From IMG/VR virus record IMGVR_UViG_3300038701_001661, positions 1 through 21,253 of that record: DNA of 21,253 bases; one strand, given 5' to 3'. Both the position numbers and the translations under genes were made by a program. How positions within the stretch are numbered: the stretch's first letter is position 1; each line of letters opens with the position of its first letter. The DNA is from a virus. Positions 6,497-12,583 of the stretch are shown piece by piece. The notes under the pieces were generated by a model. It searched no databases and was not told the DNA's origin. It saw only the letters and a program-made list of their open reading frames with translations.

Positions 6497-6737
6497 ACTT
6501 TTTGAATTTGTTTACAATGTAAAAGACTATCAGAAATATTAACCATGCAGCGGTTAAAAAAATCAGCATCTGCATCAGATCTATTAAATATTTAGATCTT
6601 CTAACCTGTATTAGATCTTCATTTAAAATTACCATCTGTATAGAAAACAGAAATAGCAATACTGCGGCCTGGTAAATTTGTGTTAGTGTTTCTTTTAGTT
6701 TTTTTTCCGCATTAGGCGGCTGTTTTTGTGGTTTCAT
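6474..6737 (-). CDS. Two-helix membrane protein
   Basis: The protein has 87 residues and two hydrophobic segments, about 21-39 (IYQAAVLLFLFSIQMVIL) and 52-76 (IDLMQMLIFLTAAWLIFLIVFYIV), joined by a short basic/acidic loop (NEDLIQVRRSKY). Both ends are polar and basic, so both probably face the cytoplasm. This size and shape fits a class II holin, but no endolysin or other lysis gene is visible nearby and the gene sits among replication genes. A membrane-located regulator or exclusion protein is equally possible. Confidence 0.55.
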   Translation of the reverse strand: MKPQKQPPNAEKKLKETLTQIYQAAVLLFLFSIQMVILNEDLIQVRRSKYLIDLMQMLIFLTAAWLIFLIVFYIVNKFKKYEKNRND

Positions 6738-6815
6738 CCCTCAATGGTTTAAATTAATATTGAATTATTAGCAAAAATTCATAATTATCATAAGTAGGAT
6801 ATGTAGCCACGCAGA

Positions 6816-7232
6816 TCATATTTTAATAGCTTGTAATGATTCATACGTATCTATGGGTATAATATCAGAAAACTGTTTTAACTGCTTCTTTAAACGCTTT
6901 AATTTGAGTTCTAAACGTTTTTTAACACAGGCTTTAATTTCATCAGGATCTGTAACAACTTTAAAAAGACTTTCAAACGCGTTACCGTTTGCGCCTATAG
7001 TGGCACGTGTGCCTGCTGCCTTTACTATTCCTAAATCCATTAATACTGATATTCTGCTTGTTACAGTTTGATGTGGCAAATTTAGGCGTTTTATTACTTC
7101 ATCTTTAGATGAATTAGGATATTTTTTTAGATCCTGGTAAACGCGGTGCGCATTTGTATTTAATTTTCCTTTGCGGTTCTGCTCTAAAAATGTTTGTACA
7201 GATGCTTCTGTTTTGGTGTAATAATCGTGCAT
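6816..7232 (-). CDS. Winged-helix transcriptional regulator
   Basis: Residues 29-71 form a winged helix-turn-helix: AHRVYQDLKKYPNSSKDEVIKRL, then PHQTVTSRISVLMDLGIVKAAG, the MarR/phage wHTH pattern with a recognition helix around HQTVTSRISVL. The remaining 65 residues are basic and helical (KKRLELKLKRLKKQLKQF), perhaps for dimerisation. The gene lies 5 bases downstream of a Cro/CI-type HTH gene, so two DNA-binding proteins are made from one message. One of them could act on the 18-bp inverted repeats in the three promoter modules; this is inference from position only. Confidence 0.65.
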   Translation of the reverse strand: MHDYYTKTEASVQTFLEQNRKGKLNTNAHRVYQDLKKYPNSSKDEVIKRLNLPHQTVTSRISVLMDLGIVKAAGTRATIGANGNAFESLFKVVTDPDEIKACVKKRLELKLKRLKKQLKQFSDIIPIDTYESLQAIKI

Positions 7233-7237
7233 TTGCT

Positions 7238-7474
7238 TTATGGTTTAGATGGCACTTCTTTAATAATTAAATCTAATGGTGCGCCTGTTAATTCCTGAAT
7301 TTTTAATACATCAGCTGCTACTTTTGGTGCTTTGTTTTTCCAGGTTATTAATTTCTGTTCAGAAATGCCTGCCTGTTCACCTAAATCTTTTTGGCTCATT
7401 TTTGGGCCATCTTCATTAGAATTATTAAAAAATTCTAATGCTGCTGATGAATCTATAATAACTTTAGTTTTCAT
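7238..7474 (-). CDS. Cro/CI-type helix-turn-helix regulator
   Basis: The protein has 78 residues. Residues 26-66 match an HTH_3-like fold: MSQKDLGEQAGISEQKLITW, then VAADVLKIQELTGAPLDLIIKE. SQKDLGEQAGIS is the first helix pair and EQKLITWKN the recognition helix, followed by the usual L-x-x-I-x-x-x-T-G-x-P-x-D-x-I ending. The first 25 residues (KTKVIIDSSAALEFF...) are an extension outside the domain. It follows the lipoprotein gene and precedes a winged-helix gene. Its size fits a Cro-like repressor; which operator it binds is not shown. Confidence 0.7.
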   Translation of the reverse strand: MKTKVIIDSSAALEFFNNSNEDGPKMSQKDLGEQAGISEQKLITWKNKAPKVAADVLKIQELTGAPLDLIIKEVPSKP

Positions 7475-7494
7475 TTATCTGTGGTTTTAATTAA

Positions 7495-7926
7495 TTACTG
7501 TGCTACTACTCTAATAGTAAAATAAATAATAGAATCTACTTCATCAAAATAATTACGTAGATCAGGCATATTAACCGTTAAAACGTTATTATTTAAACTG
7601 TAAGAAGGTAATAAACTATTAGTAACAATAGAGTGAAGTTCATGCTGATCTGATACTATACGTAATGTAAATGCATCCCAATCATGTAAAATACCGAAAT
7701 CTACACCAGGTGCTGCACTAAAATTATTTACAGATACAAATGTATCAAAATCTGCTGATGGCTGCCACGGTGAACCGTTTACACTAATTTCAGATGTGCC
7801 TGAATTGTAACCTATAGAAAATTCTATAGTTTCTACTTCTGTAGATGGATCTTCTATATCATCTTTACTACATGAAGTAGAAAATGATACTAATACTGCT
7901 AAAAATAATAATTTAAAAGTTTTCAT
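7495..7926 (-). CDS. Phage-encoded lipoprotein, probably surface-exposed
   Basis: The N-terminus is a lipoprotein signal: a KTFK basic start, the hydrophobic stretch LLFLAVLVSF, and a relaxed lipobox ending at Cys 19 (STSC). The residues after it, CSKDDIED, match the lipoprotein export signal (basic residue then two acidic residues) that sends lipoproteins to the cell surface in Capnocytophaga and relatives. The mature 124 residues look beta-rich (VETIEFSIGYN, TFVSVNN, AFTLRIVSD, LTVNMPD, IIYFTIRVV) and are acidic. The leader carries AAACCCAAA twice ahead of the ATG. A phage lipoprotein at the surface commonly blocks superinfection or alters host receptors; that role is inferred. Confidence 0.7.
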   Translation of the reverse strand: MKTFKLLFLAVLVSFSTSCSKDDIEDPSTEVETIEFSIGYNSGTSEISVNGSPWQPSADFDTFVSVNNFSAAPGVDFGILHDWDAFTLRIVSDQHELHSIVTNSLLPSYSLNNNVLTVNMPDLRNYFDEVDSIIYFTIRVVAQ

Positions 7927-7948
7927 AATATTTGGGTTTTTGGGTTTT

Positions 7949-7977
7949 TAAAAAACCGCAGGCTATTACACCTGCGG
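7949..7977 (-). terminator. Rho-independent terminator after the gene at 7989
   Basis: A perfect 7-bp stem, CCGCAGG at 7956-7962 paired with CCTGCGG at 7971-7977, has an 8-base loop. On the minus strand it is followed by a run of six T (plus-strand A/T from 7955 downward). It lies 11 bases after the stop of the gene at 7989. Genes to the left need read-through or an unseen promoter. Confidence 0.8.
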
Positions 7978-7988
7978 CGCGCTATTAA

Positions 7989-8330
7989 TTAGTAATAGTA
8001 ACTATCAGAAATCATTTCTGCCTTCATTTCTTCTGTTATGGCAGGTATAACTTCAATAGATCTATAACCATTTCCTTTAGTCATTTTATCACGGCCATCA
8101 AAAAAAGTTTTACCTATCCGCACTACTTCACGGTAATATGATCTGTAACCGATCATAAAAGAAACAGATACTTTAGGTAATGCATCAAACCAGGCCTGTA
8201 ATGCTTCATATTTTTCTTTAAGTTCAAAATATAAAGGCATGTTATCATTTTCTTCTGCCTGTGTCATTTGGTAGTATGCATTTCTTTTTTCTTCTGCTTT
8301 TGCCTGGTAAATTGTTACTGTTAATTTCAT
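7989..8330 (-). CDS. First gene of promoter module A, unknown function
   Basis: A 113-residue protein. I place the start at ATG 8330, preceded by AATATTTACC; a longer frame starting at 8396 would run through the promoter module and is rejected. The sequence starts with LTVTIYQAKAEEKRN, is helical in the middle (AEENDNMPLYFELKEKYEALQAWF), has Tyr/Arg-rich GYRSYYREVVRIGKTFF, and ends ISDSYYY. It has no Cys, membrane segment or catalytic motif. It is the only gene between promoter module A and a terminator, so it can be made alone. A small product under its own regulated promoter could be a host-takeover or anti-defence factor, but nothing in the sequence proves this. Confidence 0.7.
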   Translation of the reverse strand: MKLTVTIYQAKAEEKRNAYYQMTQAEENDNMPLYFELKEKYEALQAWFDALPKVSVSFMIGYRSYYREVVRIGKTFFDGRDKMTKGNGYRSIEVIPAITEEMKAEMISDSYYY

Positions 8331-8434
8331 GGTAAATATTGTTTTGTTTGTTATTACTGATGTAAAATTAATGTTTTTTTTAATTGTACCAAACAAAATT
8401 AATGTTTTTTTTAATTTATTCGATGAAATGCACG
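8331..8434 (-). promoter_or_regulatory. Promoter/operator module A
   Basis: Minus-strand -33 TTTG (plus CAAA 8390-8393) and -7 TAATTTTA (8363-8370) are separated by 19 bp, the Bacteroidota promoter arrangement with one mismatch. Two 18-bp inverted repeats, ATTAA...TTAAT, lie at 8367-8384 (overlapping -7) and 8398-8415 (upstream of -33), 31 bp apart. A further block (plus CGATGAAATGCACG, 8421-8434) is shared with modules B and C. The leader contains TAACAAACAAA. Confidence 0.8.
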
Positions 8435-8439
8435 TTTTT

Positions 8440-8673
8440 TTATGATTTAGGGCCTAATTCAGATAAAAAAGCCTGTTCTGTTTCTTTACCTAATGATTTT
8501 ATAACCTCAACTTTAACCACAGGTACAGCTTCTTTTATTCCGTGCTGCTTTAATCTGCGTAAATTGTGATATTTACCATCAGGCCGCGCTTTATATACTA
8601 ATTTTTTTAATAAAACTTCTTTTGATTTATGTTTTACAGTAATGTTAGCATAGTAAATGGTTCTGCGTTCCAT
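8440..8673 (-). CDS. Small basic protein, unknown function
   Basis: The protein has 77 residues and is basic. It starts with beta-like RRTIYYANITVKHKSKEVLL, followed by KARPDGKYHNLRRLKQHGIKEAVPVVKVEV and an acidic tail (KETEQAFLSELGPKS). There are no Cys residues or membrane segments. It begins 2 bases after the stop of the gene at 8676 and ends just upstream of promoter module A. It is the last gene of the unit driven by module B. I do not recognise it; a small nucleic-acid-binding protein is possible. Confidence 0.6.
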   Translation of the reverse strand: MERRTIYYANITVKHKSKEVLLKKLVYKARPDGKYHNLRRLKQHGIKEAVPVVKVEVIKSLGKETEQAFLSELGPKS

Positions 8674-8675
8674 GT

Positions 8676-9062
8676 TTAAAAGTTCCTGTAGATGGTTTTA
8701 ATGTTTTCAGGATATAATTTACCCATGGCTGCGCTGCTTTTGATCCTGTAGCCATTATTTAAAAGCATTTCATAATATGGATCTGAATTAACAGGCTGTA
8801 CATAATATAATTCTGTGGGCCTGGCATCATTAATTAGATCATAAAGCCATGGCTGCGATATTTTAAGATCCTGTAGAATTACAAAAAATTCAAGTTCATA
8901 GCGTTCAGCATCTGATAAATACAAATGATGATCTTTTAGATCTAATGCAGAATAAATATCAGCTGCATTTAATACCTGGTATTTTTTAGGAATTATGCGC
9001 AGATCTTCACCGCTGTTTTTTAAATGGGTTCTGTTTCCTACTTCTGTTAGTTGTAAGTTCAT
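8676..9062 (-). CDS. Hypothetical protein of the module-B operon
   Basis: A 128-residue soluble protein without Cys, membrane segment or known motif. The N-terminus (NLQLTEVGNRTHLKNSGEDLRI) looks extended. The middle is acidic and helical (SALDLKDHHLYLSDAERYELEFFVILQDL), and the end is mixed (AAMGKLYPENIKTIYRNF). It lies 11 bases downstream of the methyltransferase gene and 2 bases upstream of the small basic protein gene, so these three are probably co-expressed. A partner or modulator of the methyltransferase is one possibility, from position alone. Confidence 0.6.
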   Translation of the reverse strand: MNLQLTEVGNRTHLKNSGEDLRIIPKKYQVLNAADIYSALDLKDHHLYLSDAERYELEFFVILQDLKISQPWLYDLINDARPTELYYVQPVNSDPYYEMLLNNGYRIKSSAAMGKLYPENIKTIYRNF

Positions 9063-9073
9063 AATAAATGGTT

Positions 9074-9715
9074 TTAATAATGTTCATAAATATCTGTTAC
9101 ATAGTCTTTATTAGCTTCATAGAAGGCCTGCGAAAACCCAGGCGGCGTAATAGATCTTAATTCTTTAGTGCGTTCTGATTTACCGCCGTAAAGCCTGTGC
9201 ATTTTAGAACCTTCTGTAGGTTCTACAGGTGTTTTAATTAGATCTGTGTTAAAATCACCGTATAAAGCTGTTTTTTTTGTGTATGGTTCGCCAAAGTCGC
9301 AAGGGTTAAAATACATTAAAGGTTTACCTATTTCAGGCACTAAATTATGCATACGACCTACAGGGTTTTCAATGGCCCAAAAATCAGGCATACATAAATC
9401 TATTATGCGCAGCGTTTGATAAACTAAATCTACAGCTGCTTCTGTTCTGCCATCAGCATCTTTATCTTTAAACCACCGCGCGCCTGATGATGCAAATTCT
9501 GTACACGGTACAGCCGCTAATATGCCATCTACTGTACCATAATTATCAAAAATGTTTTGATAAAAATAATCAGCGCAGGCATCATTAACATCTGTGAAGG
9601 TAGAAAACATATCAGAAGTATGTTTAATATCCCATAGTATTACATTCCATCCTGCACGCGCAAAAGGCGCGGCCCAATTACCGCTATAATCAAATAAAGA
9701 TAGTAGTGTTTTCAT
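9074..9715 (-). CDS. DNA cytosine-C5 methyltransferase (small phage type)
   Basis: The protein has 213 residues. SLFDYSG (6-12) matches motif I (SAM binding). VPCTEFASSG contains Cys 71 in the place of the catalytic Pro-Cys of motif IV. AIENPVGRM (115-122) matches motif VI (Glu-Asn). YTKKTALYGDF (146-155) and RSITPPGFSQAF (187-198) match the late family motifs. It would transfer methyl from SAM to carbon 5 of cytosine in DNA. It is short compared with typical C5 enzymes (300 or more residues), leaving little room for a target-recognition domain. In a phage it would shield the genome from host restriction. It is the third gene downstream of promoter module B. Confidence 0.8.
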   Translation of the reverse strand: MKTLLSLFDYSGNWAAPFARAGWNVILWDIKHTSDMFSTFTDVNDACADYFYQNIFDNYGTVDGILAAVPCTEFASSGARWFKDKDADGRTEAAVDLVYQTLRIIDLCMPDFWAIENPVGRMHNLVPEIGKPLMYFNPCDFGEPYTKKTALYGDFNTDLIKTPVEPTEGSKMHRLYGGKSERTKELRSITPPGFSQAFYEANKDYVTDIYEHY

Positions 9716-9725
9716 ATTCCAGGAA

Positions 9726-9971
9726 TTAAGCCGCGTATTTTTTCACGGCTGTTAATGATCTAAAATATCTGCGTTCTGTTTCCTGGTTTGCATCATCATA
9801 ACCTAATGCTGTAGCAAAATCTTCTACAGTTTCTTTATCTGTATTATATGATGCTGAAAACGTTTTATTATTGATGCTGAAAATTAAAGCCTGGTTAAAG
9901 CCGTTAAAATCTTTTACAGTAAATTTTATTCCTGCTTTTGTTAATTTATTTTTTAGTGTAGATAATTTCAT
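9726..9971 (-). CDS. Small hypothetical protein with N-terminal YcfA/HicA-like look
   Basis: The protein has 81 residues. It starts MKLSTLKNKLTKAGIKFTVK, a helix then strand that superficially resembles small double-stranded-RNA-binding-like folds, followed by beta segments ALIFSINNKTFSASYN and a helical end (ERRYFRSLTAVKKYAA). The catalytic His of HicA toxins is absent, so I do not call it one. It is preceded by a hairpin and by the leader TTATTTTACC. Second gene of the module-B unit, it starts 10 bases ahead of the methyltransferase region. Confidence 0.55.
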   Translation of the reverse strand: MKLSTLKNKLTKAGIKFTVKDFNGFNQALIFSINNKTFSASYNTDKETVEDFATALGYDDANQETERRYFRSLTAVKKYAA

Positions 9972-9996
9972 AATGGTAAAATAATTGAAGATTAAA

Positions 9997-10016
9997 AGGC
10001 CTATTAAGATAGGCCT
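9997..10016 (-). promoter_or_regulatory. Intercistronic hairpin overlapping a stop codon
   Basis: AGGCCTA at 9997-10003 pairs with TAGGCCT at 10010-10016 around a 6-base loop that contains the stop codon of the gene at 10004. On the minus strand it is followed by TTTTAAT, a weak U-tract. It may be a leaky terminator or an RNA-stability element that lowers expression of the following genes relative to the first. Confidence 0.5.
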
Positions 10017-10246
10017 AATTCGATTTTGTGTAATTCTAATTTTATAGATCTGTTTTTGTAGTGTTTTACAGCTGCATCAAAATCAGTAAAATCTTTACCT
10101 GTGATGCCAAAAGGGTTAGCTGTTAATTTACGCACATTAATATAGTTATGTTTTCCTGTAACTATTAATACTGCATATTCTGTTTTACCTACTGTAAATT
10201 TTTTAGTAGTATATGTAGATCCGTTTGCTGTAGTTGTATTTGTCAT
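10004..10246 (-). CDS. First gene of promoter module B, unknown function
   Basis: This 80-residue protein has a Thr/Asn-rich start (TNTTTANGSTYTTKKFTVG) followed by beta-like TEYAVLIVTGKHNYINVRKL and a mixed ending (DFDAAVKHYKNRSIKLELHKI). There are no Cys residues or membrane segments. The ATG is preceded by ATAATTTTACC. As the promoter-proximal gene behind a strong-looking promoter it is probably abundant early in infection. The Thr/Asn-rich start resembles that of the first gene of module C, but the rest of the two proteins does not align by eye. Confidence 0.65.
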   Translation of the reverse strand: MTNTTTANGSTYTTKKFTVGKTEYAVLIVTGKHNYINVRKLTANPFGITGKDFTDFDAAVKHYKNRSIKLELHKIELGLS

Positions 10247-10348
10247 GGTAAAATTATTTGTTTGTTACTTACAGTACAAAGTTAACGTTTTCTTTAACTT
10301 TACCAAACTAAATTAAAGTTTTTTTTAATTTATTCGATGAAATGCACG
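10247..10348 (-). promoter_or_regulatory. Promoter/operator module B
   Basis: Minus-strand -33 TTTG (plus CAAA 10304-10307) and -7 TAACTTTG (10277-10284) are separated by exactly 19 bp, a perfect Bacteroidota TTTG/TANNTTTG promoter. Inverted repeats GTTAA...TTAAC (10281-10298) and ATTAA...TTAAT (10312-10329) are 18 bp each and 31 bp apart, bracketing the -33 box. The block ending in plus CGATGAAATGCACG (10335-10348) is identical to module A. Confidence 0.85.
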
Positions 10349-10353
10349 AAATT

Positions 10354-10593
10354 TTAAGTTTTAACCTCAGCATTTAAAAATTCTATTGTTTCATCTAATG
10401 TATCTACATATTCAGGCAGATCTATTACGGCCTGCTTCACATGATCTAATTTTATAGATAATTCTACTAAATAAAGGCGGCGGTATCTTTTAGGGTGTTT
10501 TTCCCTGTAATACTCTATAAATGCAGGGCCGCCTAATTTATCTTTTAAATAGGCTGCCCTGGCTGCTTCATAATGTTGCTGATCTGCGTTCAT
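10354..10593 (-). CDS. Small helical protein, unknown function
   Basis: The protein has 79 residues with start at ATG 10593. The frame can be extended to 10656, but that extension overlaps a membrane-protein gene whose TGA forms an ATGA junction with this ATG. The sequence is helical and charged: NADQQHYEAARAAYLKDKL, then EYYREKHPKRYRRLYLVELSIKLDHVKQAVIDL, then an acidic heptad end (LDETIEFLNAEVKT). It is the last gene of the unit driven by module C, and its stop abuts module B with no terminator between. Confidence 0.6.
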   Translation of the reverse strand: MNADQQHYEAARAAYLKDKLGGPAFIEYYREKHPKRYRRLYLVELSIKLDHVKQAVIDLPEYVDTLDETIEFLNAEVKT

Positions 10594-10763
10594 GGTTTTA
10601 ATTTTTCTTCTATTCCAAAATAAACTATTGATGCCAGGCAGAAGGCCCAAAACCAATAATGCACATTAAATGCCTTTGTTATATAGTGCAGGATCACAAA
10701 AACACAAACGCCTATAAAAACCAATATTAGGCCCTTTATCAGTTCTAAAACTTCTTTATTCAT
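10590..10763 (-). CDS. Small two-pass membrane protein (57 aa)
   Basis: ATG 10763 to TGA 10592-10590 encodes 57 residues with two hydrophobic segments, about 8-27 (LIKGLILVFIGVCVFVILHY) and 34-50 (VHYWFWAFCLASIVYFG), between charged ends (NKEVLE and EEKLKP). The start overlaps the upstream stop by 8 bases (ATGAATAA) and the stop overlaps the next ATG (ATGA). These two couplings and the clear membrane pattern support it as a gene. It may act at the inner membrane; exclusion or depolarisation are possibilities without direct support. Confidence 0.65.
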   Translation of the reverse strand: MNKEVLELIKGLILVFIGVCVFVILHYITKAFNVHYWFWAFCLASIVYFGIEEKLKP

Positions 10764-11097
10764 AATCTGATATATTTACTGTTAGCGCGTTCATAGTTTT
10801 GTAAAGCGGTGTATCTACGTGATATATAGTTATGCTGTTATCAAACGCAGGTACTATTTTACAGCCTGAAAGTGTTTCAGGGTTAACTATAGCTGTTTTA
10901 TGAAGATTAAACAGCTGTGTTAAATTAGCCTGATTTATGGCCTGCCAAAAATAATTAGGTATAGATATACAGACCTTTGATCTATCAGTAGTACGTGATT
11001 CACCTAAAACATAACTAATTTTACTGTTTATTTCGTGCATTATTTGATTAAATGCATCAGGTGATAGTTTTGCTAATATTACATATTCTTTATTCAT
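10756..11097 (-). CDS. Hypothetical protein of the module-C operon
   Basis: A 113-residue soluble protein: beta-like start (KEYVILAKLSPDAFNQIMHEI), a central segment TDRSKVCISIPNYFWQAI, and an end with CKIVPAFDNSITIYHVDTPLY. There are two Cys residues, not in a CxxC arrangement. No family is recognised. Its ATG overlaps the stop of a 32-residue membrane peptide gene (ATGA), and its stop overlaps the next membrane-protein gene by 8 bases, so three genes are stacked through stop-start overlaps. Confidence 0.6.
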   Translation of the reverse strand: MNKEYVILAKLSPDAFNQIMHEINSKISYVLGESRTTDRSKVCISIPNYFWQAINQANLTQLFNLHKTAIVNPETLSGCKIVPAFDNSITIYHVDTPLYKTMNALTVNISDYE

Positions 11098-11192
11098 AAA
11101 AATATTCCTTTAATGATTATTATAATTAACACTACTAAAAGGCCTAATGTACCCTGTAATGCTTTATCTTCTCTTTTGTCGTAGTTTTTCAT
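11094..11192 (-). CDS. Membrane micropeptide (32 aa)
   Basis: ATG 11192 to TGA 11096-11094 encodes 32 residues: a charged head (KNYDKREDKALQG) and one membrane segment (TLGLLVVLIIIIIKGIFL). It begins 4 bases after the stop of the gene at 11197, and its TGA overlaps the next ATG. The perfect fit between its neighbours and the clear hydrophobic helix argue for a real gene. Small phage membrane peptides often modulate host membrane enzymes or restrict superinfection; the target here is unknown. Confidence 0.5.
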   Translation of the reverse strand: MKNYDKREDKALQGTLGLLVVLIIIIIKGIFL

Positions 11193-11196
11193 GGCT

Positions 11197-11856
11197 TTAA
11201 AATGGTAATTCAGGATATTTAATGTACGCGCTTTTTAATGCGGCTAAATGAAGTACAGGCGCAGCTGTATATGTTTTTAATTCGTTGGCCCATTCCCAGG
11301 CATCAGATCCTAAAATATGTTCATTTTTTTCTGCACGTAAAAAATCACATGCATCATTAAAATATTCAAAATAAAATAGTGAATTATATTCATAATCACA
11401 GTAGCCTGTTAATTCTAATACGCGTTTGCGCACAAATTCTAATTTTTGATCTTTGGCCCAGGTAGAAAAATCTACAGGTGTTTCTAATGGATCTGATGCG
11501 CCTGCGGTTACGTACTCTATAACTACATCTGTTATTATTTCTCCTGCTTTATCTGCATCATATTCTAACTGATCTGCACCATTATAATCTGCTAAACATT
11601 TGCTGCTGAAATAATCTAAATTACAGCCTGCTAAAAACTTTAAAGATATGCCTTTATCATTCCATCTATAGACAGCTGAACCATTATCACCTAAAACTGT
11701 TAATGTGCCTTTATAAATGATCCATGTTTGATGATCTATTATAGTGCCTGATCTGTTTTTGTATTGATATACTGTTACATCACTATCTTCTGAACGTGTA
11801 GTAACTGATTCTAATACATGATGATTAAAACGCTGTTTTGCCTGTTCTAAATTCAT
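11197..11856 (-). CDS. Hypothetical protein with acidic C-terminal domain
   Basis: This 219-residue protein starts at ATG 11856 (NLEQAKQRF), 5 bases after the upstream stop; a longer frame to 11898 overlaps that gene and is less likely. The first 95 residues look beta-rich with SDVTVYQYKNRSGTIIDHQTW, YKGTLTVLGDNGSAVYRW and GISLKFL. The rest is acidic and helical (DFSTWAKDQKLEFVRKRVLEL). There are a few scattered Cys residues and no known catalytic motif. It is one of the largest genes in the accessory block. The function is unknown; an inhibitor of a host enzyme would fit the acidic character but is speculation. Confidence 0.6.
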   Translation of the reverse strand: MNLEQAKQRFNHHVLESVTTRSEDSDVTVYQYKNRSGTIIDHQTWIIYKGTLTVLGDNGSAVYRWNDKGISLKFLAGCNLDYFSSKCLADYNGADQLEYDADKAGEIITDVVIEYVTAGASDPLETPVDFSTWAKDQKLEFVRKRVLELTGYCDYEYNSLFYFEYFNDACDFLRAEKNEHILGSDAWEWANELKTYTAAPVLHLAALKSAYIKYPELPF

Positions 11857-11861
11857 TTTTT

Positions 11862-12095
11862 CTAATTTTTGGGTTTGTAATACGGTGCTAAATTGCACGC
11901 TCTAATAATTGCTGTTTTGTATAATTTAGATCCATCTACAGCTGATGTTTTACCTAATGGCACGCGCTGCAAATTATCATCTAATACATAAAGTGTTTTT
12001 ACACCTGGTGAATCATTTTTTAATTCAAAAATACCAGGTGTAAATTTATGGCTGTATAATTGGTTAATGGCCTGCATAGATCTAAAAATTATCAT
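11862..12095 (-). CDS. Small hypothetical protein
   Basis: The protein has up to 77 residues. The first ATG (12095) overlaps the upstream gene by 14 bases. A second in-frame ATG at 12077 lies 4 bases after the upstream stop and would remove six residues; either is possible. The sequence is beta-like and basic: QLYSHKFTPGIFELKND, GVKTLYVLDDNLQRVPLG, and ACNLAPYYKPKN. It has one Cys and no membrane segment. It follows a small acidic protein gene in the module-C operon. No family recognised. Confidence 0.55.
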   Translation of the reverse strand: MIIFRSMQAINQLYSHKFTPGIFELKNDSPGVKTLYVLDDNLQRVPLGKTSAVDGSKLYKTAIIRACNLAPYYKPKN

Positions 12096-12315
12096 GCAGA
12101 TCTTTTAACTGCTCTTTATATGATTTACCATCATCATCAGGATCTTCTTTATCTACACATACAGCTGCATCACGATCTATTAAAACGCCGTAGCCATTAG
12201 CGCGCCATTCTTTATATTTATCATCTAATTCTGATAATGTAAATCTGCCTATGTATTTAGTATTTGAAATATCAAATGCAGGTATTTGTTCATCTAAATT
12301 TTGAGTTTTTGCCAT
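12082..12315 (-). CDS. Small acidic protein, unknown function
   Basis: A 77-residue acidic protein. It contains ISNTKYIGRFTLSELDDKY, then EWRANGYGVLIDRDAAV, then a highly acidic EDPDDDGKSYKEQLKD. There is one Cys and no membrane segment. AAACCCAAA lies 10 bases ahead of the ATG. It ends with TAG, one of few TAG stops here, inside the next gene. Its negative charge could suit DNA mimicry, a common style of phage anti-restriction protein, but its size and pattern alone do not establish that. Confidence 0.55.
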   Translation of the reverse strand: MAKTQNLDEQIPAFDISNTKYIGRFTLSELDDKYKEWRANGYGVLIDRDAAVCVDKEDPDDDGKSYKEQLKDLHDNF

Positions 12316-12340
12316 TTGTTTAAAATTTGGGTTTATGTTT

Positions 12341-12544
12341 TTACTGTAGTTCTTTTAGTTCTTCTATTACTGATTCTAATTCATCTGCCTGGTATTCTAT
12401 TTCTAAAGTTTTATCTTCATAATCTTCACATTTTTCAGATTCCTGCCATTTTTCAGATCTATCTAATACGTAATCTTCACGTGATGAAATTAATTCACGT
12501 AATTTTTCTAATTGATTTTCTAAATTTTGAATAATTTTTTTCAT
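12341..12544 (-). CDS. Small acidic coiled-coil protein
   Basis: The protein has 67 residues and is almost entirely helical. KKIIQNLENQLEKLRELISSR has a clear heptad pattern, a central YEDKTLEIEYQADELESVIEEL continues it, and the whole is rich in Glu/Lys. It would form a dimeric coiled coil. One Cys is present (in SEKCEDYED). The start follows a hairpin (12559-12578) and the leader ATATCTTACC. Small coiled-coil proteins of this kind are common in phage early regions; no role can be read from the sequence. Confidence 0.6.
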   Translation of the reverse strand: MKKIIQNLENQLEKLRELISSREDYVLDRSEKWQESEKCEDYEDKTLEIEYQADELESVIEELKELQ

Positions 12545-12558
12545 GGTAAGATATTTAA

Positions 12559-12578
12559 AGGGCCGTATTTCAGGCCCT
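12559..12578 (-). promoter_or_regulatory. Hairpin upstream of the coiled-coil gene
   Basis: AGGGCC (12559-12564) pairs with GGCCCT (12573-12578) around an 8-base loop. It lies 14 bases upstream of the ATG at 12544. The spacer is nearly identical to that at 12890-12931, except that the stem bases are changed on both sides so pairing is kept. That argues for selection on RNA structure. Confidence 0.6.
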
Positions 12579-12583
12579 GGTTA

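Noticed and set aside
6474-6737. Firm holin assignment for the two-helix membrane protein
   Set aside because: Topology alone is not enough; no endolysin or spanin is nearby and the gene is in the replication region.
8331-8396. Upstream extension of the gene at 7989 to 8396
   Set aside because: It would translate through the conserved promoter module and leader; the ATG at 8330 has the TTACC start context.
10594-10656. Longer N-terminus for the gene at 10354
   Set aside because: It overlaps the two-pass membrane-protein gene, which has better coding features and an ATGA junction at 10590-10593.
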